This document shows, piece by piece, positions 33,321 through 46,130 of a DNA stretch of 64,000 nt. Source of the DNA: Gossypium raimondii (lineage: Eukaryota; Streptophyta; Magnoliopsida; Malvales; Malvaceae); the NCBI RefSeq assembly GCF_025698545.1, contig NC_068576.1, positions 57,200,094 through 57,264,093 on the forward strand. The letters run 5' to 3'. The first letter of the stretch is position 1. Every line of letters begins with the position of its first letter. The notes under the pieces were generated by a model. That model was not told the origin of the DNA and ran no database searches. It worked only from the letters and a program-made list of their open reading frames with translations. Made by a program: the position numbers and the translations under genes.

Positions 33321-36300
33321 TTATTCTTGCCTTATATAAGGAGATGAACTCATTTCTGTACTGTAAAACGAATCGTCCCCATGGATTTCGTACATGTTCT
33401 CGTTTTTCTCTTCGTCCCATTTCAGTACTTCCCTTATATATTTGAATGCTTCATCAATTGATCTGCGTTCTCGGCCTTTAGTTTGCCAAACAAACAGTTT
33501 TTGGCCGCATATCGATGAATATAGTTCCTTGAATTTCACCGCTACGTAATAGTATGCTTGTTGTGCCAGGGCATGGTGGTTGTGGTGTGGCCTTAAGGGG
33601 CTGAAATCTTTGAACCATTCACAGGTGGATAAAGGGGTTCGGTTTATCTTGTTCTCCAAGGCATCGTATTTGGTCAACAAAAGCACGAAAGGGATTTCTT
33701 TAAACGATGGGTGTCTCACCAGATTCTCGAACATATCTCTGCTCGCCAACATTTTGTTATAGATGGGGCCTGTACCACGGGACCACATCTCGTCGTAATC
33801 GGTTAAAGCAACACAGAAGATCACTGCCCTTACGTCTTCAAACATTGCTAGCCATTTGCAACCGTCATGAAGTCCCTTGGAATTTATTCGGATTAGTTGG
33901 TACCTAAGACAACAGTGATTGCCAATAAAAGAATATAACATATAGAACAGTTACTTCCGGCAGAAGCAAAGAAAAAAAATCAAATAATGGACCATTAGAG
34001 GGGGACAAGATTCTACTTGGTCAAGGAAGGAGAGCATTCGAAGTTGTTGTCGTATATTTCAGACATGGGGCTTCTATCATCAAATGAGAATTCAAGGGAG
34101 GCAAGACCATTACTTTGAGTAACTCCCTCGGCATACAATATATCCTTTTCTGAAGGTTCGTACTCATTGCTCGATATTTCAACAGCCTGCAGAAAGGAAA
34201 AGAAAAACAGTTGCAAACACAAAATCGAGGAAACAATTCCTAAGCCAAGGATGAGCTATGCTCAATTAAACGTTGTATACAACGTGACATTAACTAAAAA
34301 TATTGCATAACTGATCTAGTTAACAAGAAGAATGCCTTCCTACTGAAATCCCATAAAGCAAATATAGAAATTTGAGAACAGTGACTAGTTAAATGCTTCA
34401 TAAAACACACAACGATGAACTGATGTGTCATACCCTTTCCAGAAAGTATTTGGCAACATCTGGAAGATGATGGAGTTCCTCGATTCTCTTGCATGTTTCC
34501 TGAATGGCAGGATCCTTCCAGAGCTCGTCTACAGTACGTGCATACTCCCGGGTTGCGGCAGGAAAGAATTTATCAAAGTCTCCCATAGCCACAATATCCA
34601 ATAACCAATCAGAAAAATGCTTGAACCTTGGGTTAATTGAATAGATACACTGGTTACTTCCATCAATTCCTGTTTCATCTGAAATCAATTTTCATAATTA
34701 GCACATAACATTATTTGTTCATGGAAACAAGATATACCCTCTATTTACATGTAATATCACAAATGTACTTTCATGTATTCAAACAAAATTGTATAGTTTA
34801 TGTTAAAAAGTTAAATTTAAGTTCTAATGATTCTCCTAACATTCCACAGGTTGCAAACATCATCTTACCCTCAGAAAGCATGCTTCTTGACGACGTTTGG
34901 TTTTATAGATCATTAAAAAGTTCATTAATAATCCTAAAAATATCTATTAATGAAGACTGGTTAAATAGACAGAACAAAGCAGTGGCTGAGACTGGCTAGG
35001 ATCCGACAGGCAGAAAAATTGTCATAAAATCTGGCTAGGATCGAGACCTGAATCAGACTTTTCAGCATCCAAATTGTTAGTTCTTAACTCCGATAAAGCT
35101 TCTTCTTCAAATCTCTCTCGTCCTTCAAGTAATACACTAAGATACTTGTACATGTTACTTTGAATCATATGCTTGATGTTCTCCATCTCTTCTGGAGAGA
35201 ATCCATTTCCATATAAAAACTTTGCCTGTTCAATGGATTGAAAAGAAAATCTGTTACCACAAAAGAACAATCATTCTAGCATAAGAAAGGTTGAAGTTGC
35301 TAGAGATCCTATACTTGGTCAAATCATTCAATCCAGATAGCTACAAATGGAAAAGTGAAAATTGAAAGAAAACAAGTAATTCCCACAAATATTCATGCTT
35401 ATAGGGTATTATTTTTAATTAGTTATTTCCACAAATGTTCATATTTTTAGGGTATTGTTTTAAATACCGAATTTGCCAATATTAAGAATGAGACCAGAAC
35501 AAATATATCAAGGAAGGATCAGACAGATGCTTGTAGACACAAACAACAATAAGTATTTTACCTAATCATAATGGAACTTAAATTTAACAAGGAACGATTA
35601 TAGAAGCAGGAGAAATGAAAGTAAAATGCAAGCAGTCAAAATAGTTTGAAACAGAAACCATACCTGCTTGAAGATGGTACTGGTTCCAGATCCTTCCAAC
35701 CCAAATAGTAGCAACTTCTGTACCCTTCCATGCCCCAAATACTCAGGCACTGACCTCCCTGAAAAGGTAGTTGGATCTTCTTGTGGCCCATGAGGATTTG
35801 TAGGAGGTACAGGCAGGGAAAACAATGAACAACAGAAACGAGTAAAAGCCTGCCTACCAAAAATCAAACTCTACTGAATAAAAAAACCAATTCAATCACT
35901 CATTGAATTTTAGAATTTATATCTAGTGTAAAGATTACAAGAGAACCTTTTCCCATATCTTGCCCTTGATGTTATTTTGACCTTCTTCCTCATAAGATCC
36001 ATCTTCGTATACCCAGAAATGAGTATCCCTGGGGCATTGTACCTTTGCCAGCTGAAATAAAATTAAAGTACAAATCGAATCAAACCATTATACAAAGTAG
36101 TGCGCATGCTGAAAAAAAAGATAAAAAAACTGTTCCAACCATCAGAATTAGGAATCATGCTTTCGAGAGTGAAAATATATTACCAGGATAACCTTAAATT
36201 TTGGATGAAAAGTATCAACTATATTCTAATTTCTAAGCATGACTCCATAAATGAATTCTTTTATCTCCTCATACACCAAACCATGACAAACTATCACCAG

Positions 36301-37767
36301 AAGTATAATTTATGTATATGTGTAGCATTTCAATTGTTAACTCCAATAACTTGAGTTTATGCATTTTCCAATAAACATCATCAAAAATAAAATGAAGGTT
36401 TTGCTTAATAAAAGGCAAGCACACAAAAAAATTAGTCTTTGATCTAAGAAATTCTTTACTCTCATGTTGTTTAGAGTGCAGCAATGAAGAAATGGCATGC
36501 AATAAGAAGAAAAGAAGTAATTTAAGTACCTTCAACACTCTAAGCTCAGTCTTTGTGATTTCGCGGCCATTGATGAAAACCCTTGTATTCCCATTGCTAG
36601 CATCCTTTTTCAGCTTACTACCAATATTCAACTTGGAACTAATTATACTGTCAGGCTTTTCCCCTTCCTAAAACTCCAATTCAAAGGTCAAACACATGAA
36701 ACTAATAATAATAATAATAATAATAACAAGAACAATCTATTTTGAATACAGAAATTTACCTTTCCCCAAAATCCAGAATCCTTATCATACCAATACCTGC
36801 CAGGCTTCAACTTCTGAGGTGGTACTGGACACCCAAAAAGCTCAGCCAATTCTTCATGATTCAATTGTCTCCCATTCACAACCAACTGCTCAGGCCTCAA
36901 TTGATTGGCCGCGCATTCCTTCTCAGCCTTCATTATTTGCTGAACCTCTAAGGGACTGCAAACTTTCCTCAATAGCCTGGAACTCTTCCCAAGTCTAGAC
37001 CTCTTAGCTTCATCAATAGGCTTTTTAATGCAACTCACACACTTCCTTCCTTCAGGCATTGAACCCATAGCCTTAAGCAAACAGTTGTTACAATACCTCG
37101 CATCACAAACCAAACACGCCTCTCTTTCCTTCAATCTACTCCGTTTCCCACACCTGCTACAAATCCCTCTCTTCTTCTGCTTCACTATCCCCCTCGTTTC
37201 CACATTTTCCAATAAAGCACCACGACCCGCCACGCTGGATTGCGAAGAAGTGTACCCATCATCATCATCATCTTCTTCTTCTGCTTCACCATCATCAGTT
37301 TCCGAATCTTTCGGCGTATTAAACGTCACAACAACATTCTTCTTATCAGGGTGCTGCTGCTGAGACTGCTCCGGCGGCGGCGGTGGCGGCGACTTATCAA
37401 CCTCGATCTCAGAATCATAATCCCCGTTTCGAGAATCAATCTGAGATCTTGAAGCTGAAGAGGGTCTCTGACTTTCTAAAGGACTTCCATTTCTAACAGC
37501 ATACCGATTCTTTTTAAAACTAGAGAATTTAGGTTTACTAGGGATTGAAGCAGCGACAGGAATAGAAGATATATCAGAAGCAGAAAGGGAATCGAGATCG
37601 AGTGGATCAACACGAGGAACATCATAAGGAATAGGAGGACCTTCATATTCAATAGCGATCGAGTAATCGAGATGATCCTCGTCCGGTAACGGAGCTCCGA
37701 CCGGTAGCATTCTTCTAATTACATCTTCCCATGCTCTGTTCTCTTCTTCAGCTTCTTTAGCTGCCAT
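33321..37767 (-). CDS. XLG3: Extra-large G protein (XLG3-like), eight exons, 870 aa
   Basis: Plant-specific G-alpha-like protein that acts with G-beta/gamma in immunity, hormone and stress responses, at the plasma membrane and in the nucleus. Exons on the minus strand: 37767-36760, 36667-36530, 36051-35947, 35849-35664, 35225-35048, 34678-34434, 34186-34017, 33903-33321. The joined frame is 871 codons with stop. Domains in order: acidic/Ser-rich N-terminus, basic patch KQKKR (196-200), a Cys-rich CxxC-type region (203-246: [21 protein letters not shown]), then the G-alpha-like half with a divergent P-loop [13 protein letters not shown] (467-479) and TKYD (about 754-757) in the place of NKxD. 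These departures from canonical G-alpha are normal in XLGs. The opening [17 protein letters not shown] and [12 protein letters not shown] suit XLG3 more than XLG1/2, from memory. Intron 1 holds a (TAA)n run. Confidence 0.93.
36702..36725. repeat. (TAA)n microsatellite in XLG intron 1
   Basis: About eight uninterrupted taa units just upstream (on the gene's strand, downstream) of exon 1. It makes a useful length marker but probably has no coding effect. Confidence 0.8.
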
Positions 37768-38949
37768 GGTGAGTCAGATTCCGAGTTTCTGAATCTCTGA
37801 GTTCGAGTCCGAGCTTCCACCTCAGGTGGCAGCTACGGCAGCCGTTAGGGAGTTGGCAGAAAGTAAACGGAGGAAAAATTAACGCTGAAGAATCAGTCCG
37901 TTATATTTGACGCTTTCAGAGTATATGACTCAGGTTGAAGGAGTTCGAGTTGGAAAAATGAGTTACCTAAAAGCGAAAATAAAATTCAAAACTCACGCCA
38001 TTGGGGACCTTTATATAGCGCTTTATAATTGATGGCAAATTACAAACGAGTGCAACGTACCTAAATATTTGGATTTTTGTTGTAATCTCAAACTCTATTA
38101 AAATACAGGGTTAATTCAAAATTAACTATACTGCCGTTACCCCCGTCAGTTCAAAAGAATTTTAGTCCAACCAGAAGCTGTCATGTCACCAGCCACCTCT
38201 ATCTTTTAAAAAAACTGGGAAAAATGAAAAAAATTATTTTTAATTAAATTTATTATAGTAATTAAATTTCCATCTACTCAATTGGGGTTTAATTTGTTTT
38301 CAAAATGGCATCATATTCCTTTCCCCTTCTAAACCCTCTAAATTATTAGTTTTTAAATTTAAATTTAATTATTTTTAAAAGAATTTCATGTAAAATTTTT
38401 AAAATGTGGATAGTGACATGGCAGCTTCTGGATGGAATTTCTTTTTTTGGACTAACGATGTTAAGGTTTGAAAATATTTGAGGTTAAATGAATAGACAAA
38501 AAGAGTTGCACATTTAAGAAAATAGGTATAATTAAGAACAATTTTTAATTAAGTCTAAAATATATCTTGTCTGATCCATCTGAACAATCCGGTTCGATAA
38601 TAAATAAATAAAAATCAAAGATTTAAACTCACTTTACTAAATTCTAAATTTATATCGACTTAAAATTAACTATTTAAACTAAACCTCATAATTCTCCAAC
38701 CGAATTCAAAAATGATTGTATAAAATCGTTAAACGATGATAAGATATGTGATTTCCATTCTCACATCATTGCATTTATATAAAAATTCGATCATCCTTCA
38801 TTGATGAATTGCTTTTTATATATATATATAATTTAATTATTACATGTAATACATAATTGACAGTTGACTTATTTTATAAATGTGGTACGTGGCGTTAATT
38901 GAATGGACGTAGATGTACTATAATTATTTCCTCTCTCTCAACTCAAAAA
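37768..38949. promoter_or_regulatory. XLG leader and part of the divergent XLG/DUF760 spacer
   Basis: The first 200 bases upstream of the XLG ATG are much less AT-rich and form its probable leader. Beyond lies AT-rich spacer shared with the DUF760 gene on the other strand (ATG at 39615), so any control elements here could act in both directions. No extra gene. Confidence 0.35.
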
Positions 38950-39262
38950 AATAGATAAATTAATCCTCATAAGTTATATCAACGAGAAATCTGATTTTTT
39001 TTACTGAAAATTTCATTAAATCGCTATTAAAAAGTGGTTCATGCATGTCAGCACGAGGTACATATGGCATGTCATGTGTAACTGTTTGTTTATTCCATCA
39101 ACCACGTCAGTTTTTAATATTAAAAATGAATTAATTTTTTAACAAAATGGATAAGTTTGCTTTTTAATCTAACATACAAAGACTAATCTGTTATTTTCTT
39201 GTGAATAAAATGAAAAAATACAATCTAATTCTTAATATAAGGACTTCTATAATACATTTACC
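38950..39262. repeat. Copy of the dispersed 330-bp MITE family in the XLG/DUF760 spacer
   Basis: The right end reads ggacttctataatacattta then cc, the inverse of the family start. The interior block gtaactgtttgtttattcca, followed by accacgtcagtttttaat, matches the copies at 31.7 and 56.4 kb. The left end is worn. Confidence 0.5.
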
Positions 39263-39614
39263 TAAAAAGTGTTCATAAATTCAACCATCATTACTCAATT
39301 CTAAAATATTTTTCAAGTTGGAGTCAACTTAATTCACTAAACCGATACATCTTAATAAAATAAATAAAATATTAAAAATATATAATTTAAAATCTATTTA
39401 ATTTAAACTAATATTGAATTTCAATTAATTCAAAATTATTAAAGTCCATCCAAAACCAACTCAACAAACTAACCACCCGAACCGTGGACCGGTATAGTCA
39501 GAACCCATTCGAGCTCAAAAAACCCGGCAGCTACTATACAACACAATCTTTTATGTTATCCGTAACAAATTTATCCTTTTATTGAAAATTACATCGGTAT
39601 TAGTACCGCCGTAG
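39263..39614. promoter_or_regulatory. Promoter side of the DUF760 gene
   Basis: AT-rich DNA that turns more GC-rich near 39470-39530, immediately before the gene. No TATA box stands out. Confidence 0.3.
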
Positions 39615-41583
39615 ATGGAGGCCGCCGCCGCCGCCACCGCCACTTTGGTTGGATCTTCTTTACATTTACATCCACCACCTTCAAGCTCCGTTACCAGATC
39701 GACTGTTTACGCTGCCAGACCTCGCCTCTCTTTCCCGATTAAGGTTTCAATTTGCTTACTGTTCTTTTCATTTATACCAGTTTTGGGTTTTATCCTTTTT
39801 TTTCTCGTTTTTTAAACTTATATTCCGAGTTTAGATCCTTAATTTCATATAATTATTTGAAAGGGAAGATTTTGATGCATGTATTTGTAAACACACCAAC
39901 CGAAGAACACATTTCTCTGCTGATTATGATTTCTTTTTTTTAATAAATGTAGGGTTTATGTTAATGATTTATCATGTTTGTTGAATGGAAACTTCATTTC
40001 CAGTTTGTGTCTATGGAGTCTATTAAACAGATTTTTTTTTTTTACATTAAATTACCACACTCAAGAGTTTGAGAGGTAACAGTGGTTTTTGAATGAATTG
40101 TGGCCATGTATCAAGGGTAGCATGGTATAGCCCTCAATGAAAAGGTTATGGATTGGTATCAATTGAACGGGTTGTATTTGAAAAGTTTTCTTGTGTTCTG
40201 AATGTGTTTCTGATTCCTGTTCGACTCAATTATGGTGATTTGTCTTCGATTATGAAGAAGCCTTCATAATGGAAATGGGTGATCGATGTCTGTTAATTGC
40301 TATGTTGTTTAGGTCTGGATGGTTTCGTGTATATATATATATATCATTGCAACATTTTGTGATTGATGCTGTCTGATATAGTGTGATATATGTATCATTG
40401 CAGCATTATTCTTCTCTAGCTTGTTCAAGATCATGGAATAAAAGGATGGTTTTGGAGAGTAGGAGAGGCATAGTTGTAAGGGCATCGTCGTCTCCCGACT
40501 CGACTGACCCATCTGATCCAATTGCTCCCCTAAGGATGGAGTCTCCAACTGGGCAATTTTTGTCTCAAATCCTGATAAGTCATCCACATCTTGTGCCGGC
40601 AGCAGTTGAGCAGCAGCTTAAACAGCTTCAAACTGAGTGGGACACTGAGCAAAAGAAGGAAGAACTGTCTGCATCAGGCACGGATTTGGTGTTGTATAGG
40701 TTGGTGATTCATCTTACTATCATGGACTTATCTTGAAATTGTATAGCTTATGGTAAAGGTTTGGCTGTACAGGAGAATTGCTGAGGTTAAGGCGAACGAG
40801 CGAAAAAGAGCTTTGGAAGAGATCCTCTATGCACTGGTTGTGCAGAAGTTTATGGATGCCGATGTTTCCTTGGTGCCTGCAATAACTCCCTCTTCTAAAA
40901 ATTCTTCGGGTCAAGTAGATACTTGGCCGAGCCAAGAAGAGAAATTCGAGCAGCTTCACTCGCCTGAAGCCTATGAAATGATCCAAAGCCACCTAGCTCT
41001 CATTCTGGGAAATCGATTGAATGATTCAAAATCCGTTGCACAGATTAGTAAACTTAGGGTCGGGCAGGTCTATGCTGCATCGGTGATGTATGGGTATTTC
41101 CTAAAACGGGTCGACGAGCGATTTCAACTAGAGAAGACCATGAAAATCCTTCCAAATGGTTCAGATAGTGAGGGAAGTAGTATCGAGAAAGCTGTCAGAG
41201 AAGACATAAGACCTGCAGGGGATTATCTAGCTGTTTCATCACACCTGGAAGTCTCATCGTGGTCTGGAGGTTTTGGGAACAGGATAAAGCCCTCTCGGTT
41301 ACGGACGTACTTAATGTCCTTTGATGGGGATACTCTTCAGAGGTTTGCTACGATTAGATCGAAAGAAGCTGTTAGCATTATCGAGAAGCAAACAGAGGCT
41401 TTATTCGGAAGACCTGAGATTGTTTTAACTCCTCAAGGTACTGTTGATTCTTCCAAAGATGAGCTTATTAAGATTAGCTTTGGTGGTTTGAGGAAACTTG
41501 TTTTGGAGGCTATCACATTTGGTTCTTTTCTATGGGATGGTGAAAGCTTCGTAGATTCAAGGTACCATTTTGTTATGAATTAG
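39615..41583 (+). CDS. UV-B-induced chloroplast protein, DUF760 (At3g17800-like), 411 aa
   Basis: Three exons: 39615-39743, 40404-40699, 40773-41583. The joined frame has 412 codons with stop. The N-terminus (MEAAAAATATLVGSS, then Ser/Arg-rich to about residue 75, ending in GIVVRASSS) looks like a chloroplast transit peptide. The mature part has two repeats of the DUF760 type. The first begins SPTGQFLSQILISHPHLVP; the second begins SPEAYEMIQSHLALILGNR and continues VAQISKLRVGQVYAASVMYG. The protein ends FVDSRYHFVMN. This matches the family named for the UV-B-induced Arabidopsis protein At3g17800; the biochemical role is unknown. Intron 2 is only 73 bases. A MITE lies 170 bases past the stop, perhaps within the 3' UTR. 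Confidence 0.92.
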
Positions 41584-41752
41584 ATATTTTTCAATTGCGT
41601 CCCTGTTAAAGTAAAAACTTAGTAGTGGAGTTCTTACTATATTATGGTTTAATAAAGTGTAAATTTTGGTGATTGATACTTTTGCATTGATCATTCTCTA
41701 TGCATTTATGTTTTGCTGTTAGGAATTTGTATCACATAATGCATCTAAGGTA

Positions 41753-42103
41753 GGTAAAAGTATCATAGAGGTACTTGTATTAGAAGTCAAATTGCAATTT
41801 ACCCCTTACTCAAAAACGGGAAAATTAGTCCTTGTGCATCAAATTAAAAAGCAAATTGGTCCTATCTGTTAAAAATTTCATCCATTTCTACTGTTAAAAA
41901 CTGGCGTAACTGATGTAAAAATCACACCAGTGTACCTTATGTTGACATACAATGATCAATTTTTAAAAAATGAATGAATTTTTAATAGAAAGGATCATTT
42001 GTTTTTTGATCTAATGTACAGGAACTAACTTATTTACTTTTTGAATAGAGGGGCAAAATGCAATTCGGCTCCTTATACAAGAGCCTCCATTGTACTTCTA
42101 TCA
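41753..42103. mobile_element. Best-preserved copy of the 330-bp MITE family, between convergent genes
   Basis: Left end ggtaaaagtatcatagaggt followed by acttgtattagaag; right end the inverse, cttatacaagagcctccatt then gtacttctatca. Related pieces occur at 17.9, 19.5, 31.6, 39.0, 46.5 and 56.3 kb. It has no coding capacity. It lies between the 3' ends of the DUF760 and phosphatase genes, so it may be part of a transcript. Confidence 0.65.
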
Positions 42104-42526
42104 TTTGAAGTAATCTTGGTCCTGATAGTTGAAATATGGTTTTGGATAAGAAAATTAAGCTGGTTTAAAATATTAATTTACTTAGATTTCACCATTTAAG
42201 TTTTGAACTCGGTCTAACTCAAGCCAATTCATTTTAATGTTTTAATATCATATTTTATTTTTATATATTATATAACTAATATCACATAAAAAGAAGTTTA
42301 GAATAAAATATTATAACATAACATTTTAAAATAAGTAAAATTGTATATGTTTAAAAATTTAATAAAAAATTATTAAATTAAAACGAATTTAAATTAACCA
42401 TTTAAAAATATTGATCGGCTTGAACAAAACAATGTCTCACAATTCAATCTAAATCAAGTTTAAATAAACGTTTTGTATTAATAACATACAATAACTCAGT
42501 TCAACTGGTCTCGTGAATATTTTTAG
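42104..42526. other. Intergenic DNA between convergent genes
   Basis: AT-rich, without a gene. Contains the 3' UTR side of the phosphatase gene on the minus strand. Confidence 0.3.
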
Positions 42527-45039
42527 TTACATGGATGAGTGAAAAATGGGTTTCCACACATTCCAAGTATGCAAAACGGTGCCGTAAGCATCATAAAAGG
42601 CAATGTGGGCATCAAATTGGGACAATTGAAGAGACATAAAGCCTTGGCCATCATAGAAGAACCTTAGTCCCTCTCTCCTTTGTTTCTTCATGTCTCCCCT
42701 CCATGCCTTGGACCCTGCTCCACTTGTTAGGAACTCCATGCGGCTGAAAATTTTCACATTTTAAAGGGTTAAATAATTATTAATTGAGTGCTTAACTTGG
42801 TAATTATTTTCATATTAAGGTTTGAATTTTCTTTTGTTCAAGTTAAGTTTTGAACTTAACAATTGTTCTCACATTAGAGTCTGAACTTGATAATTATTCC
42901 TACATTAAGGCTAAAGAAATATCAATGACTAACTTGAACAAAAAAAATTTCAAACCCTGATATAAAAACAATTGCTAAGTTCAAGTCCAATCTTAAATAT
43001 TTGTAGTCACCATTAATTTCAACTTTGTTGAACAACTAGTTCTAAATTTAGCATTGGTTTTTTACCCGTTAGTGTCACTGATGTGTTGCAGGCAATGATC
43101 ATGGCCGTTGATGTAAAAATCAACGTTGTTAGCCTTGAGAATAGGGAGGAGGTAGTTTACGAGTTCCTCGGTGTCACCATGGAACCCAATGCTTCTAATT
43201 GCATGGTGTCCTACAACTATCGTCCATTTTGCGGTTGATTCTCTCAATGCACACTCCACATCCTATACAAAAACCATGAATTTTCATACATAGATACGTA
43301 TAAACTAATTTGGAACCCAAAACTATATTATATTTGTCACTACCCATCACCATTCGATCTGCTTCGACGTCGTGAGCACAATGCTAGTATCATACTTTTA
43401 GACTTCTACGAATTCCTTGAAGCTTTGTTATATAAATCTAATGATGTTTGAATTATTTTGAATTTTTAATAATTTTTTAAATTAAACGGATCAGATTGGT
43501 CGAATTGGTGACTTGATCTATTTGACCACTGATCCAATTCTAAAAGACATTGTATAAATCAAATGGTACAATGTATGTTTGCAAGAAAAACTGACTCTGT
43601 GTGTTGTAAGAAGTCTTGAATTTGAACCCAACAATGCACACTTTCAAGTGGTGAAAATATTGAGACACGTCCTAAATAGGATAATGCTAGGATTGTGCTC
43701 ACATGCTTGCATGACAAGGCTTAAGGTTGATCGAATCATGACGACAAAATTCTTATTTGATCCAAATTTAATAATAATAGGTTAAGTACCTTCAATAGAT
43801 TTGTAATGTAGCGTTTGCGAGGTATTATACCGCGCCAGTCATAAGTGTGATTGTCTGAGTTTAGAAAATAACTCTTCACCAAAGGTGTGGTATCCACAAA
43901 GATGATCTCAGCCAAATCTGGCCAAATTTAAAAGTAATTAATATAATATGATAAAATAGGTGTTCTGCTTTTTAAGCTATTAATAAGGAAAAAGGAATAG
44001 AGACAGACCAGCATTGACGATGAAGGATCGTAAACAAAACCATCTGGAGTCAATTTGTCGGAGAAAAGGACTGAATTGAGCCTCTGCATCACCCCTATAA
44101 TCATGGTTCCCCAAAACTGTAGGCAATGATATCCATGTAAGGAATCAATTGGTCACTCAACATTGCTGAAATAGTAAAATGTATGTAAAAGTTACAAACC
44201 GCTGAACCAGTGGGTTTGCAGGCTCTTGGATTTGTAAATATTAGTGAAGGATTGTAGGAACGCAGGGTCATGTTGGCTGTTCAACCCATTGTCATAAAAA
44301 TTATCTCCCGTCGATACCACAAAATCTATCTTTAATTTTTCTCCGATCTTTCCCATCTACATCCATATTGTGTTTACAATCATCTAAAATTTGTTAATAG
44401 TTTACAATATTAATGATCCCAAAATAGAAGGATTTAGTGACTAGCGACGAAGTTGGAGCTTTGTTCTCTGAAATAATTATTTATTGTTTTATGACTTGTA
44501 TTAAAACAGTAAGCAAAGTATTTGACACCTTAAATATTATTTAAAATTTCTTGATTTCCGTTGTTCAACCACAATATGGACTAACGAAGAAAGATTGTAA
44601 TCTTCGATGTTACTCTTATCTTTAAAACTGAATTAATCTCATAAAAGCATTAGTCATATTTTTAATAGATTTTAATCTTCAAAACGTTTGATGTAACCAT
44701 CAACTTTCAGATTGTTTTCAACCTAGCATTAAAATGATAATAAGAATTTTATAAATTAAATTTTATGAGTTTTAAAAAAGGAAATCGGTTTCGTATAAAT
44801 AAGTTAGAAATGCGAAAATAAATAACCTGGAATGCAACTCGTGATTGATTAAAAGCCCCTTTTCTACCCCAATCACCGACCACCAAAAAGCCAAGGAAAC
44901 CATCGCCTTTGCTGCTGTTGCCGTTCCTCGGCTGCGCCTTCAGATGAACTCTCTCAAGCTCCCCTGCTACATAATTTTGACTCACAAAGCATGTTATCGC
45001 CAACACAAACCACAGATGCCATTGACATTGATTACCCAT
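42527..45039 (-). CDS. Low-molecular-weight purple acid phosphatase (PAP3/PAP8 type), 339 aa
   Basis: Secreted metallophosphatase that releases phosphate from organic esters and may also show peroxidase activity. Exons on the minus strand: 45039-44827, 44356-44200, 44116-44009, 43917-43790, 43262-43066, 42743-42527; the joined frame is 340 codons with stop. An N-terminal hydrophobic stretch ([14 protein letters not shown]) is a probable signal peptide. The five metal-ligand motifs are all present: GDWGRKG (D56), GDNFYDNG (D89, Y92), [18 protein letters not shown] and GHDHCLQHI. The active site thus looks whole, with Tyr available for the purple charge-transfer colour. Size and exon pattern suit the small plant PAPs (PAP3, PAP7, PAP8, PAP17); I cannot choose among them. 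C-terminal [14 protein letters not shown] has no retention signal. Confidence 0.93.
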
Positions 45040-46130
45040 CCTCTCTTTCTCCTTGCTTAAATCATTAAGGTTTTCAATGCCAAAGCTTTTGAGTCATTTT
45101 ATTCCCATCGAAACAAATTATTTTCCCGAACATTGCAGCGATGAACTCATGCAAAACCCTGGAATATTCGGTTGTGATGAAGGTGACGCCTCTCATTTTT
45201 TAAGTATTTTTTAGCACTCATCTAATTTTAGCCGTAAAATTTTCATCCTATATTTTAGACTCCAATTTTTCATCTGATTTATGCTTCTTATTTTATTTCC
45301 CCAAATTTCAAAGGGTTTATTTGTCAATTCCTTGTCCATTAATATTGTTTTTTATTAACTCATATTCAATGATAGTCTAATTTATCCTAATCTAATTTCG
45401 AATATACTTCACTTATTATTCCGTGATTGATAATTTATTTTGATTAGTTGTAATTGTCATAATGAAACAACAAAACAGCTTTAAATTCACTAATTTTAGA
45501 CACAATTTAATGGAAAAGATTTTATTGAAAATTACTCCAAAACCACTAAATTTTATGTATAAATTAATTTTAAAATATAACACCATTATACTATTATTTG
45601 CTTTTTATAATTAAAACATCCTTTCAAATCTCTCATCAATTTCAAATTCTATCTCCCATCAATTATGGTTGGTAAAATATATATTATTTACTTCTTTATA
45701 TATATATATATATATATTAATTTTTACTTAAAAATAATATTTTATAAATTTAAACTTATACCGAAAAATGATTACAATAACATAAAACAATATAACACAA
45801 AAAACACCCGAAAAAAATGACTTAAAACTAAACCTCTAAAAGTCCAAATTCAGGATACTACCAAATTCCAATTCAAACCATAGAAATTTAATTAAAGAGG
45901 GAAAAAAAGAGGCAAAACCTACAAGAAATGGCAAAGGCCAATGTCATAAGAGAGGGTAAAAAAAACATTTGTTCATACTATCATGAAAATGGGAAGTTTC
46001 CTCTAAAAACAGATCACCAAGATGCAGTACATAACCCATTTTAGAACAAGGATGCACCACAAAAATCTTCCATGAAATAGAATACCAAAAGCCACACACA
46101 TACAGAGTAAAAGGAAGGTGCACTCCGGGC
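45040..46130. other. Phosphatase promoter and CCT6 3' flank
   Basis: Leader and promoter of the phosphatase gene lie to the left, the 3' UTR of CCT6 to the right (both on the minus strand). A (TA)n run sits near 45697-45717. No other gene. Confidence 0.35.

Noticed and set aside
40720-40992. Antisense frame in the DUF760 gene
   Set aside because: Shadow of a conserved coding exon on the other strand.
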